Shown here: positions 23,270 to 35,259 of the stretch, in pieces
How the letters are laid out: every line of letters begins with the position of its first letter
Position numbering within the stretch: position 1 is the stretch's first letter
Assembly: GCF_019279795.1 (NCBI RefSeq)
Contig: NC_056744.1
Span: forward strand, 1,503,599,092 to 1,503,663,091
DNA: 64,000 nucleotides
Reading direction: 5' to 3'
From: Protopterus annectens
Lineage: Eukaryota; Chordata; Ceratodontiformes; Protopteridae
The notes under the pieces: generated by a model
Told to the model about the DNA's origin: nothing
The model's database searches: none
What the model saw: the letters and a program-made list of their open reading frames with translations, nothing else
Position numbers and translations under genes: made by a program

Positions 23270-23640
23270 AAGTTTGAAATCCAGAATGCTGTGCACTACA
23301 CTCACAGCAACGTACCACTACACCATCTAAGCTGTAAGGATTTCTAATGCTTTTACACACATATCATGCATTATGGCCAATCAACATGTGTGAAAAAAAG
23401 TTATCACTACCAAGTCTTGAACCCAGGACCCTGTGCACTACAATCACAGAAACGTACATCTTCACCATCTGAGCTGTAGGAAGTTTATAATGTTTTTACA
23501 AACATATCATGCACTACAGAGCTGGAACTGTAGGGAAAAGCAGACATTGGTGAGAAATTGTCCACCCACAACCATTTGCACCACAGTCACAGCAACATTC
23601 CAGTACCCCAAATGAACTCTAGAGTAGAAGGAATGTTTGA
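23270..23640 (-). repeat. Tandem tRNA-like units, ~142 bp, three copies
   Basis: Anchors GCACTACACTCACAG, GCACTACAATCACAG and GCACCACAGTCACAG lie near 23293, 23436 and 23576. Read on the minus strand, the middle copy has an A-box-like ACAGCTCAGATGGTGAAGATG and a B-box-like GGGTTCAAGACTTG, the layout of a tRNA-derived repeat. The others are more diverged. A single similar unit occurs at 61262-61322. Confidence 0.6.
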
Positions 23641-24059
23641 ACAAACATATCTTGATTGCCAGTTACACACTACACAGACATATACTGGCCCAACTCACAG
23701 TCTACTGGGAATCCTGAGGTGTTACAGGACATTTCTCAGTCTACCCCTACAAACATATACACCTGATAGACCACCAGCAATTGGAACAGCATGCACAGTC
23801 AGAGAGAGAAAAGGATCTATGACACTCACATCTGTTACTCTCCCACCTCAGCCCAACAAACATTTACACACAACACTGCTACACACTCTTGGCAGTCTGT
23901 TAACAATGGCCAGACATACATAACTCTCAACTGTACAGCTTTCCACAGAATGTCCAAGGTGTGGGACCATATTTATGGCCAGTGTCACATACCACTTCCA
24001 GGAGTCTGCTAAGTCACTGAGATGATATCAGGAGTGCAGTCACTAAATAATGATATACC
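23641..24059. other. No gene; partial MITE end
   Basis: CTCTCAACTGTACAG near 23926 matches the terminal sequence of the MITE family at 24060-24369 and may be a fragment of it. Otherwise nothing was recognised. Confidence 0.35.
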
Positions 24060-24369
24060 ATACCTCTGAACCTCTTACTGCAAGACATCTGGACAAAGCA
24101 TGACATACTTGGGCAGAGGGCCGAAAAGAGAGACATAGCTCACATAATGGTGTTACAAACTGAAACAGTTGGTGTTACAGGGTATGTTGTAACATACTAT
24201 CCCTGAAGGATATGATGTCTGAAACACTAATGGATGTCAACATTTACTGGCTACAATCCACACATTATCCTACTAATTTTTCAAAAACAGAAATTGTCTG
24301 AGGAACAGATGAAACAAAACAGGCAAACCTCTGGGCAGTTTGTGGACATCTAGACAGTTGAGAGGTATG
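24060..24369. mobile_element. MITE with CATACCTCT...AGAGGTATG ends
   Basis: The left end reads CATACCTCTGAACCTC and the right end GACAGTTGAGAGGTATG, forming imperfect terminal inverted repeats 310 bases apart. Related ends and internal blocks (AACAGATTTTGCAT and GGTATGAAGTCTGA types) occur near 11616, 36562 and 44532. The transposase family is unknown, and I could not identify a target duplication. Confidence 0.55.
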
Positions 24370-24512
24370 TCAGAGACATATCACTGTCAGACGTCAAGTC
24401 ACGCAGAAAATGCATGTCCAGACAAACCCTGTTAATCTAGCAATCCTCTGTGTATAACAGCAATACTTACAATCTGTACCCAATTTTGCAGCTTTGCCCC
24501 TGTGTTGTAGGT

Positions 24513-24780
24513 GGGTCTATATAATTTGAATGAAATTTCAAAATGTCAATTGCTGTAAACAGCGAAAATGCCTATAATCGAATCCTTTATTGTGGGGGTC
24601 TGTGCCCCCCACACCCCCGCTAATTATATATACCAACTTTGAGATCGCACTACAGTGAGGAAAGGACATATTTCTTGATCTTCACTGTACCCCAATCTCA
24701 CAAAACAGATCTCGATTATTGGCATTTTCGCTGTTTACAGTGATCAACATTTTGAACTTTTGTTCAAATGATATAGACCC
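24513..24780. mobile_element. MITE with GGGTCTATAT ends
   Basis: Ends GGGTCTATATAATTTGAA and its complement match at 17 of 18 positions. Inside, CTGTAAACAGCGAAAATGCC (24554 onward) is exactly inverted near 24720. The centre carries the C-rich block and the GATCGCACTACAGTG hairpin shared with the element at 9.1-9.4 kb. The flanks GTTGTAGGT and GTTGTTAGG look like an imperfect 8-9 bp target duplication, which would fit hAT-like mobilisation, though this is weak. Confidence 0.75.
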
Positions 24781-25859
24781 GTTGTTAGGCTGTCTCCACA
24801 TGTCTTGTCCTGAGCGGTATTTCCACCTATCGTCTATGAAGGTGTAGCCCCCACACCTCCATAACGTCCTCCACACAGACAAGGAAAAGGCCCACATGAA
24901 GGACTTAATAGCACTGTGTTGCTATGGCACTGGCTAATGGAAAGACAACACAGCTGCTCTGGATGCAAGTAGAAAGTGGGAGACACCAATTGGTGCACAG
25001 GCCATCACCTGCTCATGAGCATTACCTACAAAAGGCTAGCTGCTGCCTATGCAACATAGGTCTGAACCCATCTACACAAAGACAGACTGTGACTACACAA
25101 ACCTAACAATTTGCATTAATCTGAAGAAATTCTTCAGCACTATAACAGGTATGTCAATCACGTAAGCTTGTAATGAAATGCAGAAGAGGGATGCAATAAT
25201 GTGAAATAGGAAGTTAAACACTAGGCTGCAACAAGACCTGCTGGACTCACATGCTGCTATCTGGCACCTATGGCCATTCCTGCTTGCACTGTCTGCAGTG
25301 ACATGGATCACATCTCTGGCCCCAAGTCACCCCAGCAAAGGTCATCTCATGTATGACTACTACTGTAGTGTCTGTTGTCCAATACTGAGTGTGACACTGC
25401 TAGGCCAGCTACCTGTGATGTTGTAAATAGTCATATGTCACATGTGAGTGCTACTATGATGCATATGCTTGTCTTACAAATGTAAGACACTTATATAGGG
25501 TATGTTCATAGTACACAACAGACACAGAAGTATGTGTTGAACTGTATGTTATATACTGAGCCTACACCTGACAACTATCCAGAGTTTTGCAGGCTGACCA
25601 CATGATGTCTGCCTCATATTTGTAGTCAATGCCTCATACAGTTGTGTATTGTCTGGCACATCACTGGCAACCCATTAAAGACTGAAGTCATAACATAATA
25701 GCATATGTTTGATTGTCAGATGTCATATCCTGCAGAGTAGACCTATGAAAGCGACACCATCTTTGCTGGCAACTAAGTGTGGTTCAGCTAGATTCATAAA
25801 GTGACACTATTTTCAGGCCTTTGCCCATCAGTGATGTGTGCCATTGTGCAGATATCTTG
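24781..25859. other. No gene recognised
   Basis: No coding similarity, RNA gene or clear repeat was seen. Confidence 0.4.
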
Positions 25860-28800
25860 CTCTAACAGGAGCTAGGTGTCTTAGCATGAAACCCATGTGA
25901 ATGCAAACATTCCTTGTGCTGTAGGATGCTGACATTTGTGCAGTTACTGACACCTGCTTTGCAGCTGTGAAAAGCACAATAACCTTGCCAGGTTACTCAT
26001 CCCATCATATGGTTAGACCCCAAATGGAGAGCTATAAAGCCACAGGAGGTGGAGTTTTAAACATTATCATACACTTACACACCTCCAGGCTGACCAAACC
26101 ATATGACACACAGGAGACATCCCAAGTGCAGTTAGTTGACAAAACACCTACTCAAATCATAACTAACTACAGGCCTCCAACCATGACTATGGACACCCAC
26201 CACACCTATTGGGACTTGCTGGAATCTGTCAGGATTCAATCATCTACCTTGCTCCTGGGTAACTTCAATTACCCAACTATGGTATGCATGAACTATGCCA
26301 CCTGAACATGAATGCACAGAGATTCCTCAGCTTTGTCAATGGCAATGCAGAGGATCAGCCAGTCAACACTCCTATGACAGGTGAAAATATCATGTACCTG
26401 GCCCTAACCAACATGACTAACCACTGTAGTACTCCCACAGTCTCATCCTCCTTGGTAAATCTGACCACATAGACATCACTATTCAGGTCACCATCTCTCC
26501 TGCCCCTCCTCCTTGTCAGGGTCAAACAAAATTAACTTTACACAAATAACTACAAATTCCTCAAAGCAGGTAGAAGTAGCGGGTCTACATTATGTAGTCG
26601 AAAGACATGTTCAGCGAACATGTCTTCATTGACACATAAATATCAAACCCTGTAATTGCTGAATGGCCACATCAGTGACTTTTTTCCCAGGGGAAAAATG
26701 AGCTTGACCATCATTGGGGATTTGCCCTTTCCCCACTGCAGTGAAATCCTGGAGTTGGTATATTTAGTTAGGGGTGGTGCGGAGAGCACAGCCACCCAAA
26801 ATGGGGAGTGGGAGGGTGTTTGAACATTTGTTTTCTGTTCCTTAGGTCAAATGCTTTTTACCCCTGGGGAAAAAGTTGCTGATGTAGCAGTTCAACGATT
26901 ACATGGTTTGATATTTATGTGTCGAAGGCATGTTTTCTGAACACATCTTTTGACTACATAATATAGACCCGAAGTAACTTTACAGCCAATGTCCCATCAT
27001 TTGGAACTAGCAGTAGTGTCCAAGCCCACACCACAATACTATGTGAGCACCTATATAGCTGTATGGACTCAGCAATACCTGACAGGACATCATCTCCCTC
27101 AAGGTAGGGTAAACATGGTGGACAGCAGCAATACACAAATATCATAATAGGTGGAAATAATTGCTGGACAGGGCCAAGAAGGAACAGATGCCTTACTGGA
27201 AGCAATGCCACCTTGGTCTGCACAAGCAAATAAGGTCACAGGTGAATTTCCCTAAGGCTATCTTTGAGTGCAAATTGGACACATCCACCAAGGCCAATCA
27301 CTAGGCCTTCCACACACATATGTCTGCAATCCCAGAGACAACACACAAATCTGCTCTGTAGTTGTGGTCAATAACACCACATACATATACGGCATAGATA
27401 TAGGCAACCTGCTACAGACAGGTAAAGTGTAAACATCACCCCCCTGTCCCCCCATTGGTACTCATGTGCATGCATAGCACCTGCCCACCTCCCCTCATCA
27501 TTAGGAAGCAGACCCATAATGCCCTCTCAAAGACAACGTACAGAAGTCTCCATAGGCCTGTTACCATCCCTGGCTGCATCCTATATGAATTCAGAGATGA
27601 GCTCTCAGATCCATTATGCACTGTAGTCAACCAAAGCCTGAACACTGGTGTCATCCCATCTGCACAGAGGACAGCCACCGTCATCCCTATACATGAAGCC
27701 AGAGCAATCCACCAACCCAGCTAATCATATGCACATTATCCTAACTTGCCTGCTCTTCAAGGGCATGGAAGGCAATATCAAGGACATTATGAACAGGGAT
27801 ATCGGCAACCTCAAAATGCCTGAAGCCACACAGTGTGGTATTGTCAAAGGGAGATCAGGCCTGTTAAACCTGGTCAACTTCTCTGAAGTGGTCAAAAACA
27901 CAAGGACGAGGGGAAGATGGTGAACAATGCCTACCTTCACCTAGCCCAATTCTCTCACAATAATCCCCAGTTGACCAGGATACATATGCCTACACAGCTA
28001 GATATCAACCTGTATGTTACCAGATGGGTAGCTACCTGGCTCAATGATAGTACCCACTCAGGCAAAGTAGTGGAACCCACCTCTAGTAGTAGAATCTTCC
28101 AAAGTTGTGTACCCCAAGGATCGGTCTAGGGGCCTCTACTGTTTGAGGTATATGTATTTGAGGTACAGGACAAAAGCAGTGGTCTGATTGCTGACCAGAT
28201 TTACAGATGCTTGCATGCTGAACACTGTCTGACATTCTCCTACTGATGTGAGCATCCTCCAAGAGGTTCTCACCCAATTAATGACTGGTGAAAGAAGCAT
28301 TGCTGCAAACTGAGTGCAAGGAGATGCATCATTCTCCCTGCGTGGCAAATGTCATTCACACTAAATACGACAGTAACGTTCTGAGCATGCAGTCAGGTGT
28401 GAGGCAACTTGTGCACCAAGGCTGGTAGTGACCTGACAGTTCCCAAAGGTGTGGGCACCATTGTATGGAAGGCTGTTTACATGGTCACCCTCACAAATAT
28501 GGTTATGTCACCCAGGAACCAGGAGGCCACAACATCCCTGTACTCCACCCTTATCAGACACATTACTAAGTACAGTGGCTTGTTTGGCATGTACCTTCCC
28601 AAGCAAATACAGCAGTTACAAAGGCCACAGAGGTTCCTGACCAGGCAAATCCAGGATCTGTAACACCTATCCTATACAGGTAGGTTGAAAGCCATGTCCC
28701 TGTACTCAGTGTCATACAGACTGATCATAGGTGACCTGTGTCTGACATATAAGGCCATTTCCAAACCAGCCTTGATGGCATTTCTGCATAGCTGTAAGAC

Positions 28801-29160
28801 AAACCCCACTAATGCATCATGCACACAAGCCCCTCACCTGGTCTGTGAACATGTATAGTACTTGTAGCTGGGATAGTGTGGTGTCCCACACAATACACTG
28901 TCTGTAAAATACACTTCCTCCCACAATATACATTGTCTGTAAAATACACTCCCTCCTCATGTCCAGCAGAGTAAGTCTATAGCCCTCTTGAAGAAGAAGC
29001 TGGATGACTGTATGGGAAATGAATGAGACACCCCTGGGATCCGTTGTGTCCCAGCTGAACAGGGGAAACAGGTGCTAGCTTTGAAGGGACATGGGTGAAA
29101 GTCTTGGCCAGGCTTATGAGGGCATCAGGGCCAACAGCTTGATATCATCCTATGAGGCTA
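25860..29160 (+). pseudogene. CR1-type LINE ORF2, old copy C
   Basis: The same family as copy 1, but much more decayed. It begins near the ORF2 start (a degenerate LLNARSLNLK) and continues with DICAVTDTCF, LLLGNFNYPT (endonuclease GDFN block with D to N), TATVIPIHEA, GNLKMPEATQCGIVKGRSG, INLYVTRWVATWL and FQSCVPQGSV. Later parts read LYSTLIRHI and LYSVSYRLIIGDLCLTYKAI. The tail (29104-29160) keeps GGCCAGGCTTATGAGGGC and CTATGAGG, corresponding to the CR1 3' end. It lacks ORF1 and has dozens of disruptions. A MITE is inserted at 26581-26970. Two near-identical ~40-base units lie near 28890-28960. Confidence 0.75.
26581..26970. mobile_element. MITE inside CR1 copy C, GGGTCTA ends
   Basis: The ends GGGTCTACATTATGTAGTC and the complement of GACTACATAATATAGACCC match closely. 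The flanks GAAGTAGC (26573-26580) and GAAGTAAC (26971-26978) agree at 7 of 8 positions and look like an 8-bp target duplication, as made by hAT transposases. The terminal bases match the MITE at 24513-24780. No coding capacity is present. It splits the endonuclease/reverse transcriptase linker of the CR1 around it and so is younger than that copy. Confidence 0.8.
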
Positions 29161-29653
29161 TGCTCCTATTACTTTACACGTTTCCTGTATGTATTGCAGA
29201 CTGTCATGCAATGTTGTCTGAAATGAATCCTTGTGAGTCTGAACTGTGTAGGTACTGCAGTGATACTGTATAGTCCTGTTCCTTCATCAGTTATCATCAC
29301 ATATCATTACACCTTGTCATTGTGTGTGGTCTGTATAGCACTAAGCGCTTACAGTACATGCATATGCACTTAATGACACTTTATAGCAAACTCCAATAGC
29401 CTTGGTCTTGGCCACAATTACCATTTTTCTACTAAGCCTATCACACAGTAGGATTTGTCACCCTTTCTTGTGGGCTGTACAGTAGCAGTGAAAGAGATGG
29501 ATTGCAGCAGGCAGAACTACTGTAAGGTTTGCCCTGAAGGGCCCATAGGTGTCACATCTGTGCCAGACTGTACCAGGAGAGTGTGTGTGTGTGTGTATCA
29601 GCAAACATAATACTACAGGGTATTAATTTACGTATGTTGTCTGCCCCTCACAG
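29161..29653. other. No gene recognised
   Basis: Between the CR1 tail and an acceptor-like site. It includes a short (GT)n run near 29580, and the last 25 bases are pyrimidine-rich. Confidence 0.35.
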
Positions 29654-30530
29654 ATGAACACAGGGTGTGGTGTCCCTCCCCCCTCACAACCTGATGTCAG
29701 TGTCGTAGCAGACTCCTATGATGATGGTGGTCATAGTGAGGCACAGATGGGATTGTTGGTGTCTGAATTTGGGAAATTGTTTGGTATCCCACTTTCACCC
29801 ACCATGTCCCCTCACACAGTCAGTATGCCCACACATACTCAGTCCCCAGCAACCATGGATAATGGATAGGTTAAGGGTGGTGGCAAGTGTGAGTGTAGAC
29901 ACCAGCCATTGCCAGAGAGCAGCCGAGGTCACACACAGGCAGATGGACAGGGGTGCTCGATGGAGGACGGTTGCCCATCAAGCCCCTGTTGCAAGTGCCA
30001 CAGCAGGTGTCATCAGATGCATATTATGGTTCATCATGGAGGCACAGGTGCATACTGACTGCAACACCAGACAGATGCTCAGGGTCATGAATGCAACATT
30101 CCTTGCCATGTGTGACAACCTCCATGGCATTTTTGATGCCATACGTCATCTTGCCAATGTCGTGTATAGACAGTGGGGTGAGACATTGTCACTACTCGAC
30201 TGTGCAATGTCTGTGCTAGAGCATGTGGTGGGAGTAGGGCATTGGCCAGGTGGACAAAGGTCAGCAGCATGATCAGCTGTGAGCCCATGTGGTCATGCAC
30301 ATTCACAGTCCCATAGTGATAGTACCAACAGCACTACTGAAGGGAGGGTACTGTCCACACCACACCAGAGCAGGCCATAGGCACATTGTCCTGGCCAGTC
30401 CCATCAGGGACATGGATCCAGCAGACAGCAGTCACCATCAGGGAGTAGTACTGCATCTGTCTTTGGGCCTGGCAGTGCCAGTGATACTTCTGGCAGAAGC
30501 AGTTTTTGTGTCCCTGCCAGGGGACAGTGA
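29654..30530 (+). pseudogene. Possible Harbinger Myb-gene 3' exon
   Basis: A C/T-rich CTGCCCCTCACAG acceptor-like site precedes this block. Broken frames read PPPSQPDVSVVAD, then MDRGARWRTVAHQA, MLRVMNATFLAMCDNLHGI, DAIRHLANVVYRQW and LLDCAMSVLEHVV, followed by a serine-rich tail (SSRQQSPSGSSTASVFGPG). A helical segment followed by a Ser/Gly tail is typical of the C-terminal part of Myb-like proteins of vertebrate Harbinger elements. No Myb domain is adjacent, and at least three frameshifts are present. The identification is tentative. Confidence 0.4.
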
Positions 30531-32479
30531 ACCGTACATCCTGCCATGTATGGTCCATGGCTGTCCAACATAGCCCTGTGTCAGGCATCCATATGGCTTG
30601 ATGGTGTACAGACAAACACTCGCACATCCCTACCACAGGCCGGTCACCACCAGACAGCTCCTCTCCACGGCCCAATTGAATACCACCCCTCCAGACACAC
30701 ACACACACACACACACACATGATGTCAGCCATATGACCCAGCTTAGGCCTCTGGCGGTCTAACACCACACTCTGTGCATGTGATGATACTTGTGCCACAC
30801 CCATGTTATCCATACCATCGATGCATGGACATGCTCATAGGGTCTGATCCACAGGGTGACTATAGTACAGTGTAGCAATGTCATGCTGTGTAAGGTGCTG
30901 TCTGCTGGCAAAAGTTATGGGTACACATTGAGGTGTATGTACCTTGTTAGCCATGATGCACTATTGTTGGTAGTACTGCTGACTGACTGTAATGTCATAT
31001 ACTGTATTCTGGTCATGTTCCAGGTGTCTGTGTGTCTGCAGGCTGTGGGCCTGCTGACAGTAGCAATAATGAGTAAGGTGGAGTGGAAACACAGTGACCT
31101 TTTCACAGCCAAGGTACAGCTGTATATGTGCAGGTTTACCAGGTGTGTTCACATGCAACAGTGTATGAGGGGCAACTGTGGCCGACAGTGTGACTTTGCA
31201 TACATACCCTTGACACAGCCACCTAGCCTTCATATGTGTCACCTGGGTGTTCTGTAGGACCGCATGCTCACACATACAGAGGAGGTTACTTGAGTACTGG
31301 CACTAGGTCTCTCACAAGCTTAGCCATTACTTTAGCTACAACAGTTTCAGCTATTTCTGTCACATCCTTTCGACCATCATGCAGTTGATGAGGGTATGCC
31401 TGCTACTATGTATGACAGGCTTGGGGCATGTATTCCTGACATAGATCAGCCTGTGTTAGTCTAACCTGACAATCACCAGCATGTGTGTCTGCTATATCAT
31501 ATGCATGTCTAGCCTCTCATGCTGGTAGTGCACACAGAGTCATAGTCCTGTACATAGGGCAGCTGATGAAGAGCTGAGAACAGCCCCCACCTGCACAGTC
31601 TTATGAACGATAGCACTAAATACATAACACAGATAGCTCAGCGGTACTGCAGTGTGGCAGTGTCTGCCACTGTTATTGAAGTGGGTGACAATTGCAGGGG
31701 CTGTTAGGATTGCCAGTGGTGGGTTCAGAGGCCATTAACATGATAGAGCCATCTGACACATGTACACTGCTGCCTATGGACATGCATTGAAACAGACATG
31801 CACATGGAGGTGACAATTAGAGTAGATGACCTATGCATCTATTAATGTACAATACAAAATATGACCATTGCATGCACCTCAGTGGCTTGGTGTCAGACAC
31901 TGTGTAAGTGTGCTTGTACCATGGATAACATATGTATGGGCTGACACTAGGTTGGTAATGAGGGAGTTCACAGGGTGGAAGAGGCACACAAAATGGTATA
32001 GCCATCACATACAGACACTAAAGACAGCCACAGGGGCTGTGCATACAGAAACACATACACAGTTGACAACAGATATTAGTAACCCTACGTATCCACATGT
32101 ATGTACTATACAGCTGCATGCACGTGACATGCTCCACATAGGTTATATGCCTGGGACCTAACACACAACCTCTTACAACAGGTAATCTTGCAAATGCCTT
32201 CATGGATGGTGGGATAACCCACCAGACATGGTGATTGGTCTTGTCTACTGCTTCTACAAACCTGCACAAGTGATAGAGTGACAGATTTTGCATCAGAATG
32301 ATGTGTCAGTCAGGTATGATGTCTGATGCTGGCATGTGTGTCACTACAGTAACTGTGACATATTTGGCAATGATATCACATGAATGCTCATTGTTAGGGG
32401 ACACAGACCACATATGGGTTTTGAACATGTGTATATTCTATGTACATCTGTACAGATGACTGGTATGGGCTGTATAGCG
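30531..32479. other. No gene; (CA)n near 30695
   Basis: A (CA)n tract of about 13 units lies at 30694-30719. A tRNA-like AGATAGCTCAGCGGTACTG occurs near 31632 without a clear B box. Short open frames near 30.86-31.28 kb on both strands have no recognisable domain. Confidence 0.4.
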
Positions 32480-34433
32480 TTACATGGTGCATGTGAGGCA
32501 GATGCCATTAACAGGCTCTTTAAAGTAATGTCATGGGTAGGGGTCAACAGGCCTCAAAATGGTACAACCTACACACACAGCAACCACAAGGGATATACGT
32601 CACACACACACTACTATAGTTGTCAGTATTGAGATTAGAACCCCTACCTATCTAATTATTTCTACTATAGTATTGCACTGTTACTGCACACTCCACAGAG
32701 CTTAGAGGGCTGACAAGTGTATACAGGTACATCTAAGTTGAATGACATCAGCAGACCTTTTAAGTAGGACAATTGAATGTAGTACTGGGTGGTACACACC
32801 TCAAAATGGTATAACCTACACCCCCAGAGGATATGATTCTCTAACACACACACACAATCACAGTTGCCAGTATTAAGTTTAGAACCCCTACCTATCTAGT
32901 TATGTGTACTACATTGTTACACAGCATGGAGCTTGTAGTATTTGACAGTGTCATAAGGTATGTCTAAGGTGAGTTACATCAAGAGCCCTTGTAAGGTATG
33001 GCAATGGGAAATGTACTGGGTGGGAAGGGCATCAAAATACATTACCCTACAAACATACACACTTCCAAGCACCTTCCACACACACATTTGCCACAACTGA
33101 ATGTAGAACCCCTGCCTATCCAATTATCTGTACTACACTGTTACTAGTTATTACATGCACCATATAACTTATAGGGCTGAGTGCTGTCCAAAGGTAGTTC
33201 TAAGGGCAATGACATCAGCAGGACTGCTAATGTAGAGCACTGGGAAGTATTGTGGGTGAGAAAGTCCTCAAAATAGTTAATTCCACCAACTTACAAACTC
33301 TTGTACATACACACACACAATTTCCCAGAGCTGAAAATAGAACCCCTGCCTTTGTAGTTATTTGAACTATACTGTTACATAGTTATTGCATGCACCATTG
33401 AGCTTAGATGGCTGAAAGCTGTCCAAAGGTACTTCTCAGGGGAATGACATCAGCAGGACTGCTAAAGTAGGGCACTAGGAAGTGTAGTGGTTGTGAATTG
33501 CCTAAAACGGTTTCATCTATGAAGAAACACACACACACACACTCATATTTGCCAGGACTGGGATTAGAACCCCTTCCTATCTAGTTATTTGTAATGTAGT
33601 GTTATACAGTTACCGTATGTGCTACAGAGCTTATAGGGCTGACAAGTGCTCAAAGGTACTTCTAAGGTGAATGACACCAGCAGGACTGGTAAAGTAGTGC
33701 ACTGGGATATGTACTGGGTGGCAAAGTCCTCAAAATACTTCAGCCTACAAACATACACACTAATACACACACATGCACACATTTTCCAGTACTGGGAATA
33801 GAATCCCTACCTATCTAGTTATTTGTACTATAGTGTTATGCAGTTATCACATGTGCTACAGAGCATATAGGGCTGACAAGTGCACAAAGGTACTTCTAAG
33901 GTGACCGACATCAGAAGGACTGCAAAGTATGGCATTGGGAAGTATTGTGGGTGGGAAAGTCCTCAAAATACTTCATCTTACAAACATACACACACACACT
34001 TTTGCCAGAAATGGGACTAGAACCCCTGCCTATCTAGTTATTGGTACTATAGTGTTATACAGTTATCACATGCGCTACAGAGCTGACAAGGTACTCCTAA
34101 GGTGATTGACATCAGCAGGACTGCTAAAGTAGGGCACTGGGAAGTGTTGTGGGTGGAGAAGCCCTAAAAATACTTCAGCCTACAAACATATACACTTACA
34201 CACACTTGTAGACACACACATTTGCCAGACCTGGGAAGAGAACCTTTGCCTATTTAGTTATTTGTACTATATTATTACATAGTTATCGCACGTGCCAGGG
34301 AGCTTATAGGGCTGGGGCTGTGTAAAGGTACTTCTAATGAGAATGGCATCAGCAGGACTACTAAAGTAGGGAACTGGGACGTGTTGTGGGTGGGGACGCT
34401 CTCAAAAGACTTCAGCCTACAAACATACACACT

Positions 34434-34441
<8 letters not shown>

Positions 34442-34490
<49 letters not shown>
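34442..34490. repeat. (TA)n microsatellite inside the array
   Basis: About 23 TA dinucleotides replace part of the CA-rich spacer of one array unit, flanked by GTGTGT on the left and CACACA on the right. Confidence 0.95.
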
Positions 34491-34497
<7 letters not shown>

Positions 34498-34699
34498 CAC
34501 ACACACACTTGCCAGAATTAGGAAGAGAACCACTGCCTATCTAGTTATTTGCACTATACTGTTACATACACAAAAGAGAACCAGGAAACCAAAATCAGGA
34601 TCCACAGCCTTAATTCGTAACAATTTCCACCACAGCAATCCAAGGATGCAGGAACACCAAACAGGAAGGTTTAATTCTTTTATTCCACAACGACAACCA

Positions 34700-34744
34700 C
34701 AGACTAAGCGCTTTCACCAGCCAAGCTGGTATCATCAGAGTCTG
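34700..34744 (-). ncRNA. Hammerhead ribozyme motif (Penelope type)
   Basis: On the minus strand: stem I strand CAGACT, core CTGATGA, stem II ACCAGC-TTG-GCTGGT, core GAAA, a GCGC stem III, TT, and stem I strand AGTCTG. Stem I (6 bp) and stem II (6 bp) pair perfectly. Stem III with its flanking A and U is the palindrome AGCGCT and has no loop, so folding would be expected between two RNAs or two units. The predicted cleavage is after the U at 34706. Penelope-like elements are known to carry such short-stem-III hammerheads. Activity is inferred. Confidence 0.85.
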
Positions 34745-35092
34745 TTTTACAACAATTCGTTCACCCTTAAATACACATCCACACACCCTAACTCACACAA
34801 TCAATCAATTATCCAATAAATTCCTTAAAGGAATGTCCTTCACAATAGTAAAAATAAAATTGTTGGTAAAAATACATGATATACAGTTTTGTTGACCCAT
34901 CTATACATGAAAAAACAGTTAAAATGAATTGACCATAATGCCAATCCCACAAGGTTTGAAGTTTGAATTTAAAAATCAAAACTACATTTTATGTTCATAC
35001 TACATAAATGAACAATTAATAAAAATAGTTGTAGTTTATCAACAATACGCTTACTCTATTTTGTTTAATGTATGACACACACCTTAAGCATT

Positions 35093-35259
35093 TTATATTG
35101 CACTGGCTCTCAGCTTTAAATGAGGTTTTAAAGAAATGTGGTCATTTAAACCTGGAAATCTGGTGGCATTCAATCTCATCTGCCACTCAGATTCCAGCAC
35201 AGCCACCCTATTACTGATATCACCAAAAGAAAAGGGCATCACCCTGTCTATAATAAAGA
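35093..35259 (-). pseudogene. Penelope-like ORF, C-terminal end
   Basis: The frame reads ISNRVAVLESEWQMRLNATR followed by FPGLNDHISL and a stop at 35093. The WQMRLNT-like block followed by PxGLN is the typical end of the GIY-YIG endonuclease part in vertebrate Penelope-like elements. Only about 55 codons are left because the insertion is 5'-truncated. It cannot function alone. Confidence 0.65.

Larger units (their letters stand above)
34568..35259 (-). mobile_element. 5'-truncated Penelope-like element with 12-bp target duplication
   Basis: The 12 bases ATACTGTTACAT at 34556-34567 are repeated exactly at 35260-35271, and the tandem array unit continues across the insertion. On the minus strand the insert opens inside the end of the Penelope ORF (35259-35093) and continues through a 3' UTR with a hammerhead motif at 34744-34700 and an AATAAAAG signal. 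Variable-length target duplications and 5' truncation are normal for Penelope retroelements, which pair reverse transcriptase with a GIY-YIG endonuclease. Confidence 0.85.

Noticed and set aside
30856..31257. 133-codon frame rich in Cys and hydrophobic residues
   Set aside because: No domain, no codon pattern unlike its surroundings, and a similar-sized frame on the other strand. Probably chance.
34433..34819. Open frame with a Tyr-Ile run
   Set aside because: It is the translation of a TA/CA tract continuing into the Penelope insert on the wrong strand.
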